NCBI GenBank assembly: GCA_033439265.1
Contig: JAVTVX010000027.1
Coordinates: 4,975,001-5,039,000 of the forward strand
Source of the DNA: Dillenia suffruticosa
Lineage: Eukaryota > Streptophyta > Magnoliopsida > Dilleniales > Dilleniaceae
Reading direction: 5' to 3'
Length of the DNA stretch: 64,000 nt
Part shown: positions 10,845 through 22,366 of the stretch, one piece after another
Numbering within the stretch: the stretch's first letter is position 1
How the letters are laid out: the number at the start of each line of letters is the position of its first letter
Notes under the pieces: generated by a model
What the model was told of the DNA's origin: nothing
Seen by the model: only the letters and a program-made list of their open reading frames with translations
The model's database searches: none
Translations under genes and position numbers: made by a program

Positions 10845-11335
10845 AGATGCATTCTTGTTGCTAAATTCTCAAATCCATAGTTAAATTTATGACTAAATTT
10901 TTATATTTATTGCTAAATTCATAATTAAATCACACTATTTACTAAATTCATCACAAAATTTTTATCGTTAAATTCATAACTAAATTTGAGCACAGATTTG
11001 AAAATCCGTTGTTAAATTTAATTACGAATTTAGAAATCCGTTGCTAAATTTAATCACGGATAGGAAAATCCATCACTAAATTTAATTACAAATTAAAAAT
11101 TCATTGTTAATTTTAACCATGGATATGAAAATTTGTTATTAAATTTACAAAAGTTTTGTTCATCTTTATTTGGCCACGAATACATGAATTTTGTCGTTAA
11201 ATATTTGTTACGCATATTTAACAACAAAAAAGTTTTCATCGCTAAATTTTTTGTTAATAAATTTAGAGATGAAATTTAAAAAATTTTTATTACTAAATCC
11301 GTCACTAAAATTTTGTTTTTTTTAATGACAGTAAA
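10845..11335. mobile_element. degenerate CACTA-type subterminal repeat array
   Basis: Many imperfect copies of a CCGTTGCTAAATTTAATCACG-like phrase occur in one orientation, ending TCCGTCACTAAAATTTTG then a T run and AATGACAG. The right end read in reverse (TCATTAAAAAAAAC) resembles a mutated CACTA terminus. No left terminus was found. Its vocabulary matches the elements at 24892 and 62477. Confidence 0.5.
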
Positions 11336-12074
11336 ATAGTAAAATAATTGATTTTAACCCTTATTATTTATTTTAGATAAACGCATTGAGTTATTTATTA
11401 ACCTTTAAGGATCTTTAGATGAGATTAATAGGGTGGTACCATGTTGCTCACACCACGAATGCATGGGCTTTTCTCACCTGTCTTACATACAAAAATGGAA
11501 AATTACACTGAAGCATGCACATAAGTTCTTGTTATTTATTTATTTTTTTTAACAACGCATTTACTATTAAATGCACATTAAAAACTTATACTTGTTTTTT
11601 TTTTTTTTTTTTTTTTTTTTATAGAAATAGAGAAGAAGACAAGATTGAGTCTCCAACTTTTAATATTCATAACGATTTTAAATTATTTGGGAGACTATAG
11701 GAAGAAAATAGTAGAAAAAAATTTTGAATATAACATTTATAAAATTTTTAATTATTTAAATGATTATTTGAATTAAAAATCTTGTTCACATCTCTTGAAA
11801 CTATAATATGCAAATTGCAAGTTGCCACAAGGTTCAGCAAAGATTATCCCTATATTGGCTTAGCCCAAAGAAAATAAGCTTGTCCTTGTAATATATATCT
11901 AGCCTAATAATTGAAAACCTCCATTTAACTCAATTTGTCTCCGTGGAGTTCTATTTTATCATATATTGACTATTTTTTATATTAAAATATTTATATAATC
12001 ACATGTGAATTAATTTCAACTTTTTTGAATGTAATTTTCTTATCAAAAGTTAATCAGCACAGAAGGATTTTGCA

Positions 12075-12230
12075 TCTCTTAATCAAGTGATCACGTTTGA
12101 GTCTCCTTAAGAACGAAAAAGACTATTTTGAGAGATGTTTCTCTTTATGGGAGACCTAGTTAGCTTAATCCGAATTAATCGGACTAAAATTTCAGATACA
12201 AGAGATTAGAGATAAAAAAAAAAAAAAGAA
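12075..12230 (+). mobile_element. SINE copy, plus strand
   Basis: It has CTTAATCAAGTG, a B-box-like GTTTGAGTC (near 12096-12104), CCGAATTAATCGGAC and a terminal run of about 14 A near 12215-12228. These blocks occur in the same order as in the SINE at 5765. No clear target duplication. Confidence 0.55.
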
Positions 12231-13395
12231 TGCAATTTCCTTTATCATTCCATTTTTGGTCAGGAGGGGACAGCTAAAACCCAATAAGGCCACTACAAGG
12301 CCAGTACAGGCTTCATGAAGTCGTTAAAAAAAGAATTTAGATTTCAGATTCTCGAGTCACCTGCAGACTATATTGGTATAAACTTCATGATTTTAGTAAT
12401 ATTTGATCTCACTAAGATTTAAGGTGAAACAATTAGAAATAGATATGTTTAGACCATATTATATGAAATTTTTATACTACACATTCATATCATGATCCAT
12501 ATAATTCGAGTTGGCATATGTAATTGGTTATTTTTTACTATGCATAATTATAAGATTACATATATAGTTCAAACAAGAAACTTTTGGATACTTAATCTAA
12601 TGTTGAGTTTATATGTGAATAATTATTTAATTTAGAAGGTAATTTGAACTTTAATGTATTAGATAGGGTGTGGGTTTTAATGTGTAAGGATCTAAAGTGA
12701 TGGGATAAAATAAAAATATCAACAGACAATAATGTTATCCACATATAATAGTTATAGTTCCGAATCGTACGTAACTTTTATTCTTTATGATATCTTATCA
12801 TCGAAAGAGAAAACTAACAAAGAAGATAAACAATTCTCTTATAAATACGTATTGACTTAATAATTTATTGATAAACAATAAAGATAATTTTAAAAAGATA
12901 TATTTTCGTTTATTGATTTAATAATTTATTGATAATTTAAAAGGAGATCATAATGTATAGATGATAATTTTTATTAAAGAATTATTTTCTAACACGTGCT
13001 AGTTATGGGGCCAGATTAAAAAATTTATTTTAAGGGGACAAAGTATGATACGCGGCTGAGAGGAGTGGAGGGAAATAAGAGTTACAATTTGTAGTGAATA
13101 AATAATATTTTCAAAAATTTTAATAGCATTTTTTAATTTTTTAAGGATATTTTATATAATATTTCATTCGCCTCACGGGCAAATAGAATTGGGGCGACCA
13201 GACTAAACTCCCACGTAATAGTCAACTAAAATATCCATAATTCTTTGACGGGAATGCAAGCAGAGAAAGCAAGAGACTTGAGAAAAATACAATGGAGTGT
13301 CATGTCGCTCCTGGAACAGAATAGAACTTCAGTAGCTCCAAACGAGGTTTTCACTCCATGAAATGTTGTTGCGATCATAAGTAAAATCGGCAAAA

Positions 13396-13882
13396 TATTA
13401 CGAATTAATTCTCAATAAATTATAAAATAGTATTTAAATTTAATAGCCTCTCTCACTCAACAAGTCAATCTTTTGAACTTAGTTTTCTTATTGGGATTGA
13501 GTTCATTACTTGGATCCGTGATAAATTGATATCAGAGCCTCCGGTCTAACACGGAAAAGGACTACCTAAAAGAGAGCTAACTATAAAAGGGCTATCTAGT
13601 GCCAGAGTGAGAGCCATCCAAAATGAAAAACGGCCACCTGGTGTCGGAGTGAGAGTCGTCCGAAGAGGAAAAGAGCTACCCGTTAGAGTGAAAGTCGTCC
13701 GGAGTGAGAGCGTCCGTGGACGTCCGGCTTCTCAAAGGGAAGGTAATGTTACGAATCTCATATCGGATCCCCAATAAATTATAAAATAGTACTTAAGTTT
13801 AATAGATACTCTCACCCAACATATCGATCTTTTAGATTGAGTTCTTCTATTGAAATTGAGTTTATTATTTAGATCCGTTACA
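13396..13882 (+). mobile_element. TRIM (miniature LTR retrotransposon), about 487 bp
   Basis: Two related terminal repeats, 13396-13523 and 13747-13882, share CAATAAATTATAAAATAGTA and a GATCCGT end. The right one runs TGTTACG...CGTTACA, the left starts TATTACG. Directly after the left repeat lies TTGATATCAGAGC (13526-13538), close to the initiator-Met tRNA primer site TGGTATCAGAGC. A purine tract AAAGGGAAGG (13735-13744) precedes the right repeat. The roughly 220-bp interior has no open frame but holds imperfect repeats of a GTGCCAGAGTGAGAGCC-like phrase. This layout fits non-autonomous TRIM elements. Flanks CAAAA and CATAC are at best a decayed target duplication. Confidence 0.8.
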
Positions 13883-14212
13883 CATACATGGTTAGCTCAT
13901 AGAGCATGTGTTAACCCATGTCACTAAATCCTTAATCCTGTGAGGGTTGTCATTTGATTGGACCACACATTATGACATCAAGGAGGAAGGGGTTGCAGAA
14001 AATAGAAACGTTTACAGCTACAAGTGTCCCCCATTTCGGAGAAATACGTAGAACAATTCACCTCGTATCATCCTTAAGCATATAATATGCAAATACATGT
14101 CATGAACTGGATTAATTGAAAAGAGAAATAAATTACAATTTTGTGACTTTATAGCCATGAATTCCTGTACTAGTGCATGATTTGAGACATGGGCTTTAAT
14201 TATTTGAAATCA

Positions 14213-14253
<41 letters not shown>

Positions 14254-15407
14254 TTGATTTGCTCGGTAAGGGCTCTGTTTTTCCAATCGTCTTACCAAGA
14301 GAGCTTGGATAGGATTGACGACCGTTTTGCATGAGAGGCATCATTATAGAGATTACCTTTTGTAATTGTTATTTAATAGGAAGATTATAGGTTTACAATT
14401 ATAATATGAGATAATTTATACTATATAATAACTAATTAAAGGCACCAATCTTATCTAAACTTTAAAGTGTATCAAATGATGCAATAAAAGGCTTCATGAT
14501 CAATAAAATATTATGTAGAATTTTTGTAGGAAATTGAAATTATGTAAATTCTGGAAGTTCTGAAAATGTTACAAATTAAACAGAAATAAGATTTATTTGA
14601 CAAATACATAATTCACATCCAGAAATAGAAATTATTCCAAAAAAGAATATTTAACTTCTGCATGAATCATGTCCAACTTGTTGATTGAACGGAAATTAAC
14701 CTTTACCCCCCCCCCCCCCAAAAAAAAAGAAAATCCAGGATTTCTTGACCCTACAAAATAGATGTCTTGAGCTCCAATCACATATCATCAAGCCATCTCC
14801 TGTTTAAAAACAATATACGATTGTGAACTGAATATGGCAGCAAAAGTGTCACTGGACAAATAAAAATATATTAGTCATATGCTGTAAGAATCAAAAGGCA
14901 AGTTTCCTTGTACAAACTACGATCTTCAAAATTTTGCATTGACTTTTGAAATGCACGTGCCCACGTGCTAATAAAAGAACATTACTGTCCAATTTTTTAT
15001 TTTTACATAATTACTCCAATTTAACTTTTTTTTTCCTTTCTATAGTAAGTCTACTCCTAAATCAAATGTCATAAAATGTAAATATCAGTGTAATATTTAT
15101 TCAAAAATAATACAAAATCAATCGTAAATATTACATTCATTTAAATTCTATAAAAAACAACCAGAACTTGCACCAAATTTGCAAGATGATCATATCAAGT
15201 ACTGAAGGTACTAGAGCTAAAAACAGCATATTTTTTTGGGAATTTGCAGAATTTGCAGACACTATCTCACCCAAAAGTTTAATCATCTACCACTCACACA
15301 TGATTCCAATACAACTTCAAAAACAAAGCAAATGAAGGCAGAAATGCACTATTATATGATGGAAACAGTACCTCAAATAAGCTGAAACTATCTGTCATCA
15401 CCCATCC
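13883..15407. other. spacer between TRIM and kinase 2, part 2
   Basis: Contains a GA microsatellite (14217-14248), a run of about 13 C followed by A (14706-14728), paired CACGTG boxes (14954-14967) and the 3' flank of the kinase gene. No gene seen. Confidence 0.5.
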
Positions 15408-17858
15408 TCAATTGGGGGAACATGCAGAGACGTTAATCTCCGAAAAATCCTCTATCCTAGAAAGAGAATTGGCTTCCATACCTGCAATGCTCTGAGAAGG
15501 CAAACCTTGAATGACAGACAAAGGTAAGTTGAGAGAAAAATCAGTTGTGCTGTCCTCATGTGCTTCTCTTTGTGTTGAAGTTTTTTGAAGCTTCAGCGCA
15601 TACTCCAAATCCCACCGCACAACATCCATTGAAGGCCTCTCAGCACCGGTTTCCCTCAAACACTTCTCGACTGTCTCCCCAAATTTTCTCAGTGAACTAG
15701 ATGCAATTTTCCCTGCAAGCAAAGGATCGACTATCTCTCCAATCTGGCCTTGCTTTTGATGAGAAATGCCCCATTGAGCTAAGCTAGTTGGAAGTGTGCC
15801 ATCTATAGCTGGCCTAGCACAAAGCACTTCGAGAAGAACAACTCCGAAGGAATACACATCGGACTTTTCTGTCAGCTGCAGAGTTCTGAAATATTCAGGA
15901 TCAAAATAACCAAAGCTGCCTTTTATGTTGTCCGTCACTGCTTGAGGTTCATCAGGAGCATTTGCTTTTGAAAGGCCAAAATCAGCAACTTTTGCCACGC
16001 AGTTCTTGTCAAGCAAGATATTGGTAGACTTAACGTCCCGGTGAATTATGAACCCCTCAGCTTGAGTGTGGAGATAGTGAAGACCCTTTGCAGCACCTAT
16101 GCAAATTTCAAGTCTTTGCTCCCAAGACAGTTGAATTCGAGTCAAGGATGTCTCAGCCTTTCCTTTCGGAGGGTACAAATGATGCTTGAGTGTACCTTTC
16201 TCCATGAACTCGTAAACCAATATCATCTCATACCTGTCATCACAATACCCTATTAGGGAAACAAGATGGCGATGGCGAATTTTAGACAAGACCATGATTT
16301 CTGCCTGAAATTCTGTAAGGCCTTGATTGTAACCCGGCTCACTTCGCTTCACTGCAACATCCATATTTTGGTATTTTCCCTTGTAGACTTTCCCAAATCC
16401 TCCCTCCCCAATCATCAACTCAGGATTAAAGTTGTTAGTCGCTGCAAGTATGTCTGCGAATGGTATCTTTAGTCCAAGATTAATGTTTGGAATATTGGAC
16501 ATACCAGCACTTCTGAAACTGTGAGAACTGCCTCTGTAAAGGGACACCAAAGGCCACTCCAAATTCCCAACAGGTTCAGCCTTCCTCTTTCGCCGCAGCA
16601 TTGCCACAACTGCAATGATCAAGATCACAAAAGACCCTCCAACAACCGAACAAATTATAGCAATCAAAGGACTCTTTCCTGAGCCACATTCCCCAATTGT
16701 TGATCCTGATCCTGTCACTAACTCCCAAATCTCAACCCCATTTAGGAATGCAGTTTTATTCGTAGAATCATTCCTAGGACCCACACTAATGTTCATAAAA
16801 CCAGAACCATCTGAAACAACCACAAAATCATAGTAAAAAGGGGCTGCCAACCACGGAACCATGTCATAAGGATCAATTTTCTGACTGAAACCGTTGTAAA
16901 TGAAAAGATTGAACCGAAGCACATAGAGGGTAGGACTTACAACATCGCAAAAATGGATTCTAACATAATGTTTGCTGCTCTTACTCACATTGAAAATCCA
17001 AGTTATGTTGAAATTATTTGTTTGCCGATTAGAATCAATGTTCATTTCTTGCACTGTGTCATAAACAAAATCTGGAGCTATATATTCACTAGAATTTCCA
17101 TACTGGTAACCAAGAGAATTACCATAATAATGGCTCTTTGCAGCATTTCTATTGTAGAGAAAATCATCATCTGGTATCCATGTTCTCCATAGTGTATCGT
17201 TGTCCGGTGTAACCTTTGCACCTCCAACGTTAATCTTATAAACAGTCTGCAGAACGTGAGACTGCAGACCTTGGAAAGTGTTGTTAGCACCCAAAGAGCT
17301 AACAAAAGGCACTTCATCTTGGACAAAGTTATCGGGTACTACGAACACTTCAATAGCATTCACAAAAGCTAATGAAGAGTTCCCACTAGGAGTGAACAGA
17401 ATTTGGAACTCTCCGATATTTATGTTGAGCAAGAAATCCTTAATGATAGGAAGGTCGGCGCTTATTGAGACGTTGAAACTTGATAAAAGTGAAGATTTCG
17501 ATGTGGAAACATTGAAGAGAGCTGAGAAGAGATTGGTTGAAGAAGAGAAAGGATAGAAGTGAAGACGGAGGAAATAGGTGCCATTTTGGTCAATTTGGAA
17601 CTTGTATGCAAATGGGCTTTTGTAAAATCTTGCTGTTTGATACAATTCAGATGAATTGTTGGTGTTGGAAACAGAGTTGCTCCGTGTTATGCAGAGAAAA
17701 GAGTAGGATTTGATGTCTCCTATGAAATTCCTGTTGTTTAATTTTACGTTTGAGGATGAACCAGAGTTGATAAAGAACTTGTTTGGAAGACTATAATCTG
17801 CTGAGAGGAGTGAGAAAAGTTGGAGGAGAGAGAAACATAGGACGTGAACTTTTGCCAT
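15408..17858 (-). CDS. CrRLK1L receptor-like kinase, copy 2 (complete)
   Basis: Single-exon gene of 816 codons, typical for CrRLK1L kinases. From ATG 17858: signal peptide (about 1-22), malectin-like ectodomain (about 24-382) with many N-x-S/T sites, transmembrane helix (about 397-421), then Ser/Thr kinase with GEGGFGKV (484-491), VAVKR lysine (504), HRDVKSTN (Asp607), DFG (626-628) and activation segment GSFGYFDPEY (647-656). All catalytic residues are present. The frame stays open upstream to 18002 but only through a TTG codon, so 17858 is the first ATG and gives a proper signal peptide. Nearest remembered relatives are Arabidopsis At5g24010 and At2g23200; ligand and role are not established by the sequence. 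Family members sense cell-wall integrity or RALF peptides. Confidence 0.93.
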   Translation of the reverse strand: MAKVHVLCFSLLQLFSLLSADYSLPNKFFINSGSSSNVKLNNRNFIGDIKSYSFLCITRSNSVSNTNNSSELYQTARFYKSPFAYKFQIDQNGTYFLRLHFYPFSSSTNLFSALFNVSTSKSSLLSSFNVSISADLPIIKDFLLNINIGEFQILFTPSGNSSLAFVNAIEVFVVPDNFVQDEVPFVSSLGANNTFQGLQSHVLQTVYKINVGGAKVTPDNDTLWRTWIPDDDFLYNRNAAKSHYYGNSLGYQYGNSSEYIAPDFVYDTVQEMNIDSNRQTNNFNITWIFNVSKSSKHYVRIHFCDVVSPTLYVLRFNLFIYNGFSQKIDPYDMVPWLAAPFYYDFVVVSDGSGFMNISVGPRNDSTNKTAFLNGVEIWELVTGSGSTIGECGSGKSPLIAIICSVVGGSFVILIIAVVAMLRRKRKAEPVGNLEWPLVSLYRGSSHSFRSAGMSNIPNINLGLKIPFADILAATNNFNPELMIGEGGFGKVYKGKYQNMDVAVKRSEPGYNQGLTEFQAEIMVLSKIRHRHLVSLIGYCDDRYEMILVYEFMEKGTLKHHLYPPKGKAETSLTRIQLSWEQRLEICIGAAKGLHYLHTQAEGFIIHRDVKSTNILLDKNCVAKVADFGLSKANAPDEPQAVTDNIKGSFGYFDPEYFRTLQLTEKSDVYSFGVVLLEVLCARPAIDGTLPTSLAQWGISHQKQGQIGEIVDPLLAGKIASSSLRKFGETVEKCLRETGAERPSMDVVRWDLEYALKLQKTSTQREAHEDSTTDFSLNLPLSVIQGLPSQSIAGMEANSLSRIEDFSEINVSACSPN

Positions 17859-18631
17859 GGGATTTCTTGAATTGGGTTTTGAAGGTTTATGGTTTGGTTG
17901 CCATGAGAAGAATGAAGAAGAGGAAAGAAGGAGACCACAGTTTTCTTCTTTGCCAAAAGCAAGAAACGGGGGAGAGTGAGTTACAAAGTGGGAGACTACC
18001 AAATTGACTTGTGGAAAATTTTGATTTTAATTAAAAATTAAAAATAATAAAACAAATGTAAATAGAGAGAAATTGAGGATTTTTAAACACCATAGTTCAC
18101 TATAGTGCAAGAACCCTAAAGCTCTAACCATGTCTCAAGTAATGCTAATCCTAAAACTCTATGCCCATATGATCAGAACATCAAAACAATCAAATCAGTG
18201 AGAAGCAAATTCTTACTTCATCTCATATCATTTGGAAAAAAGATACACTTATCTGAGGACAATTGAAGTAAAGAAGTTCACACAAGCTTTGGGTAGAATG
18301 TTTGGCATCTCCTTGATCCTATTTAGCACAAAGAAGTGAAAATTTTAAATAGATCACCAAAAATAATCCTACATTTTGGAAGGTCCTTCCTCCAGTTTTG
18401 CCACTTTTATTTTTCACACTAGGGGAAAAAATCAACTGATGTAGAGCATGATTAGCAAATGGTAAACCGCAGGTGAGCATTCGCCAAACTTGGCCCCGGG
18501 AGCCCGTGAATATAAGTAGGCCAAATTTCATTAAACGATATCTATGGAAATAAATTTTATTTATAGATGGACACAATCTTCCCTTCACTTATTGATTCCC
18601 TTTGAATTTTCATTTTAATTTTAAATTGTTA

Positions 18632-18680
<49 letters not shown>

Positions 18681-20549
18681 CTCGTCAGCTTCACATGAAA
18701 ATACCCACTTATTTCTTCTTTCCTGCCACCGCTCTCTCTTTCTCTCTCTTCATCTCTGAGGATGGCCTCCACTCTCTCTTATTCTCTTTTTTTTTTTCTC
18801 TTCTTTCTCCTGCTTTGTTTCTCTTCTCTCTCTTTTGCTACCAACCTTCTCTCTTGTCTCTCTTCTATCTCTTCTATCTCTCATCTTTTTCTCTGTTTTT
18901 TGATAACTCGTTCTCTCTTTCTTTTTGTCTATTTTCTCGATTAATTTTATTTTTCTTCTTTTTTTTTTCGGACAACTAAGATAAAAAAGATAGAAAGAGA
19001 ATCTCTTTACTTTTCTCTTGATTGATTGATTGATCGATCAAAAAGAGAAAGGACGAAGACGGAGACGATAGGGAATCTTTATTAGGTGAGGAAAGTGAGA
19101 GAAAGAAACAAAAAAAAAAGGAAGAGAGAATCGTTGATAGTTGACGATGAAATGATAGAAAAAATATTGAGAAAGAGAGAGAAGAATGGTGGGCAAAGCA
19201 GAGTGAAGAGAGAGAGCAATGAGAAGTATTTTTATCTAATTAAAAGAGACAGAAAGGGTAAGACAATTCATTCATATCGACAAACAATAGAAACTCGTTA
19301 GTTAAAAGATAAATTCATACAGAATTAATAAATACAACGCAGGGAAATTTTTGTTTTCTTTTTTAAAAAATAAAATTTTACTCTTATAAACATTATTTTT
19401 TCTAAATAGATTATGTGAAATTATCATTTTTAAAAATCTAAGCTTGGCCATGCTCTCCCTCTTTAACATGCTTCCCTCCCTTTCACGTTAAGCATTGACC
19501 GCAGATTCTAACGTTACTTTTAAGAATTTAAAAGACAAAACAGAAAAAAAGTGGAACATAATATATTCCTTGAAAACAAATTTTTGTTTCAAAATTTAGG
19601 CATTAAATGAAGTCATTTACCGGTCATCACACTTATACTTGCGGAAACAACCATTGCCAAGTAGAGAGAGAGAGAGAGAGGGAGAGAGGAGAGAGAAATC
19701 AACACCGGTGAGTGTAGCAGTCGGGTGTTAGATTTTTTAATCAAGATTTCGAATTTAAACTTTTAAAATGAAAAAAATAAATATTGAGAGAGCTCTCTTA
19801 ATAAACTTCACGATATTCAGAACGAACTAATCAATAATCGGATACAGATCGGTAAAAAATAATTTACTTAAAATTAAAAGAAAGGAAAAATCAATATTAC
19901 AATCTTTCTTAGATTAAGAAAGAGTACTCTCTTTCTTAATCTAAGAAAGATTGTTCATACATATTACTCTTTTATTTCAAACAATATTTTCTACACCAAA
20001 AAATTGTACATAAAATAATAAGACAAAGTATGTTATAATAATCTAGAATTATATTTTCCAATCCTAACGTTTTCGGTCATACAATATTTACTCCTTTAAT
20101 TTACACTAGAGAATTGTAAATAAAATAATAAGATAAGGTAATTTCTTTGGGTAGTATGACACGCACTTTCACAACCTTTAATGATAAAAGTTTGTGGTAC
20201 CATATTCGATTTTTTTTTTTTTTTATTTTCCATGGCCGACTTGGATTATTCTTTTCTGTTTTAAATAAGGCAACATGAAGAAAGAAAGGGACTATCTAAT
20301 ATGGATAGCAGTTCTCAAGATAGAGACCTAATTTTGAAAATAGCAATCTCGTTAGTGTTGAGTCAGAGAGTTCCCTAAATTTTGAAATGTACCTTCGAGA
20401 TGGAGACCAACCTCCAGAGCCAGACAACACATGTTGTGTCCCATGGACAAGATTGCTACAAGAAAATATGGAAGAAGAACAAAAACCTCACTTAAAAAAA
20501 AGAAAGATTAAGGTAATATATATGATAGGTAATGCTTAGTAGTTATTAG
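17859..20549. other. spacer between kinase 2 and P450 B
   Basis: Similarity to the first unit stops at about 18018 and resumes near 19172. The stretch between lacks the MEE59-like gene and instead holds (TA)n at 18638-18679 and CT-rich low-complexity DNA (18720-18970). Further on are a GA run (about 19663-19695), a SINE-like tract (about 19735-19860) and a perfect hairpin (19900-19953). No gene seen. Confidence 0.55.
19900..19953. repeat. perfect 25-bp inverted repeat, 4-base loop
   Basis: Arms 19900-19924 and 19929-19953 are exact reverse complements around TACT. Each arm also contains CTTTCTTA-GAT-TAAGAAAG, itself a palindrome with a 3-base centre. It lies in a part of unit B without a counterpart in unit A. 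Confidence 0.9.
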
Positions 20550-22313
20550 TTACAAAGCCCCGGCTGTTACCAACTTTGTCACGGGTCGAGCTCTACACAT
20601 GGCCTCCAGAGGTTCAACTTTAGGCATGGTTAATCCACTGCCTTCGGTCATGTCAATTTTTTCTTCACCAATTCTCTTCCACTCGAAGCACTGAATCAAT
20701 GTGCCCAATGTCAGACCCACAACCCGCTGGGCCAGGCCTAACCCAGGACAACTCCTCCTCCCTGCCCCAAATGGGATTAACCTGTAATTGTATGTGTCTG
20801 CCTCACCATCTTCAAACCTCTCTGGCCTGAAACTCGTGGGGTCCTCCCAGAGATCCGGATCCCTGTGTATTGTCCATGCATTGACCAGTACCATTGTGCC
20901 CCTCGGAATGTCGAATCCAGAGACTTGGCATTCTTTTGATGAATAATGTGGCAATAGAAGTGGGACGGCAGGGCACAGCCTCAAAGTTTCTAAAATGACA
21001 TTTTGTAGATAAGGTAATTTGGAGAGATCCAATTCATCTGCTAAACGATCTTGACCAACTTGAGCATCTATCTCAACTCTAACCTTTTTCAGAGTTTCTG
21101 GATTGTTAAGTAATAGAGTCATTGCCCATTCAATTGTTAAAGCTGTAGTGTCCGATCCAGCAGTTAGCAAAACCTACATTGAATTAGATTATTTAGGCAT
21201 AATTAGAAGTATTGAAACACATATGAGGGAGTTCTCATTGTTTGTTTGAGGGGGAAAAAAAGAAAAATACAAGTCTATCTGGGCGATTTTATAGAAAAAG
21301 GACACATTTTTATCTTAGATTCGACTATATTCAATTCATTTTTTATAAAATAAAATTCTCTTAATATTTATTTTTTAATACAAAATATTCGAATTCAAAA
21401 CTTTGATTAAAGATACAAATATTCAACCAGATAACATATTATTCCTTTTGTTTCACCAAGATAAATTGTAATTCAAATTAAGTAATATTTTCATTATAAA
21501 TTTTTTAATATAATAATAACATTAATTTTTTATACAAAAAAATTAATCCTTATGTGTAAAAGTTTATATTTTCAATATAAATTTATTTTAATTAAAACAT
21601 ATAATAAAATAATAAAATCAAGTGAAGATAAGAGAAACAGAAAATATCCAAACTTAATTTAACTTTATATATTATATTTTAAAGTTCGTTCCTTCCGATA
21701 AGAGAGTTTCTCAAATAAACTAAATTGTTGAATTTAGTTGACATCTTTTCACATGGAAACACAAAACCTCTCTCATTTTTATTTTAAAAATAAAAATTAT
21801 ATATTTTTCATACTAACATTTTTCATTTTAAAAATATTATTTTACTTTTGAAACTGATATATTAAATTAATATTATATAAAAATTTTTATATTTTTATAT
21901 TTACATATTTTTTCAAATTTAACAAATTATTTATTTGTTTAATTATAATTTTTATTTTTTTGTTATTTATGTTATAATTAATAATTATATATTTAATTAT
22001 TTTAAATTTTTATTATAAAAATGATTATTTTATTATTTTAATAATATTAATATTTATATAAAAACTTTTATATTTTTATATTTGTTTATATATTTTATTT
22101 CTTATATTTTTATAAGTTGTCGTTTTCCCATCATTTCGTATCCTTTAATTGCTTTCGTTTTCGTCCCACCAAAATAAAATCGAATCTTAAAAATAAAAAA
22201 AGGCCAGTTATGAAATCGTAATCATTTGCAATAGAGATCTAAAACAAAAATAGTAATGGACTATAATTTCAATGCAAAAGATAGGACCTACTTTGACAGG
22301 TTTCGCCTTCACA

Positions 22314-22366
<53 letters not shown>

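Larger units (their letters stand above)
10116..13395. other. gene-poor spacer between P450 A and kinase 2, part 1
   Basis: The P450-A upstream region with (TA)n near 10210-10240 is followed by AT-rich DNA. An array of CACTA-type subterminal repeats lies at 10845-11335 and a SINE at about 12075-12230. A poly-T run of about 23 sits at 11598-11620. No coding sequence is convincing. Confidence 0.55.

Noticed and set aside
17859..18002. N-terminal extension of kinase copy 2 by 48 codons
   Set aside because: The extended frame begins with TTG, not ATG. The first ATG (17858) begins a proper signal peptide, and copy 1 has no ATG upstream either.
18695..18979. Ser/Leu/Phe-rich open frames of 60-94 codons
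   Set aside because: They are translations of CT-rich low-complexity DNA, without counterpart in the first unit.
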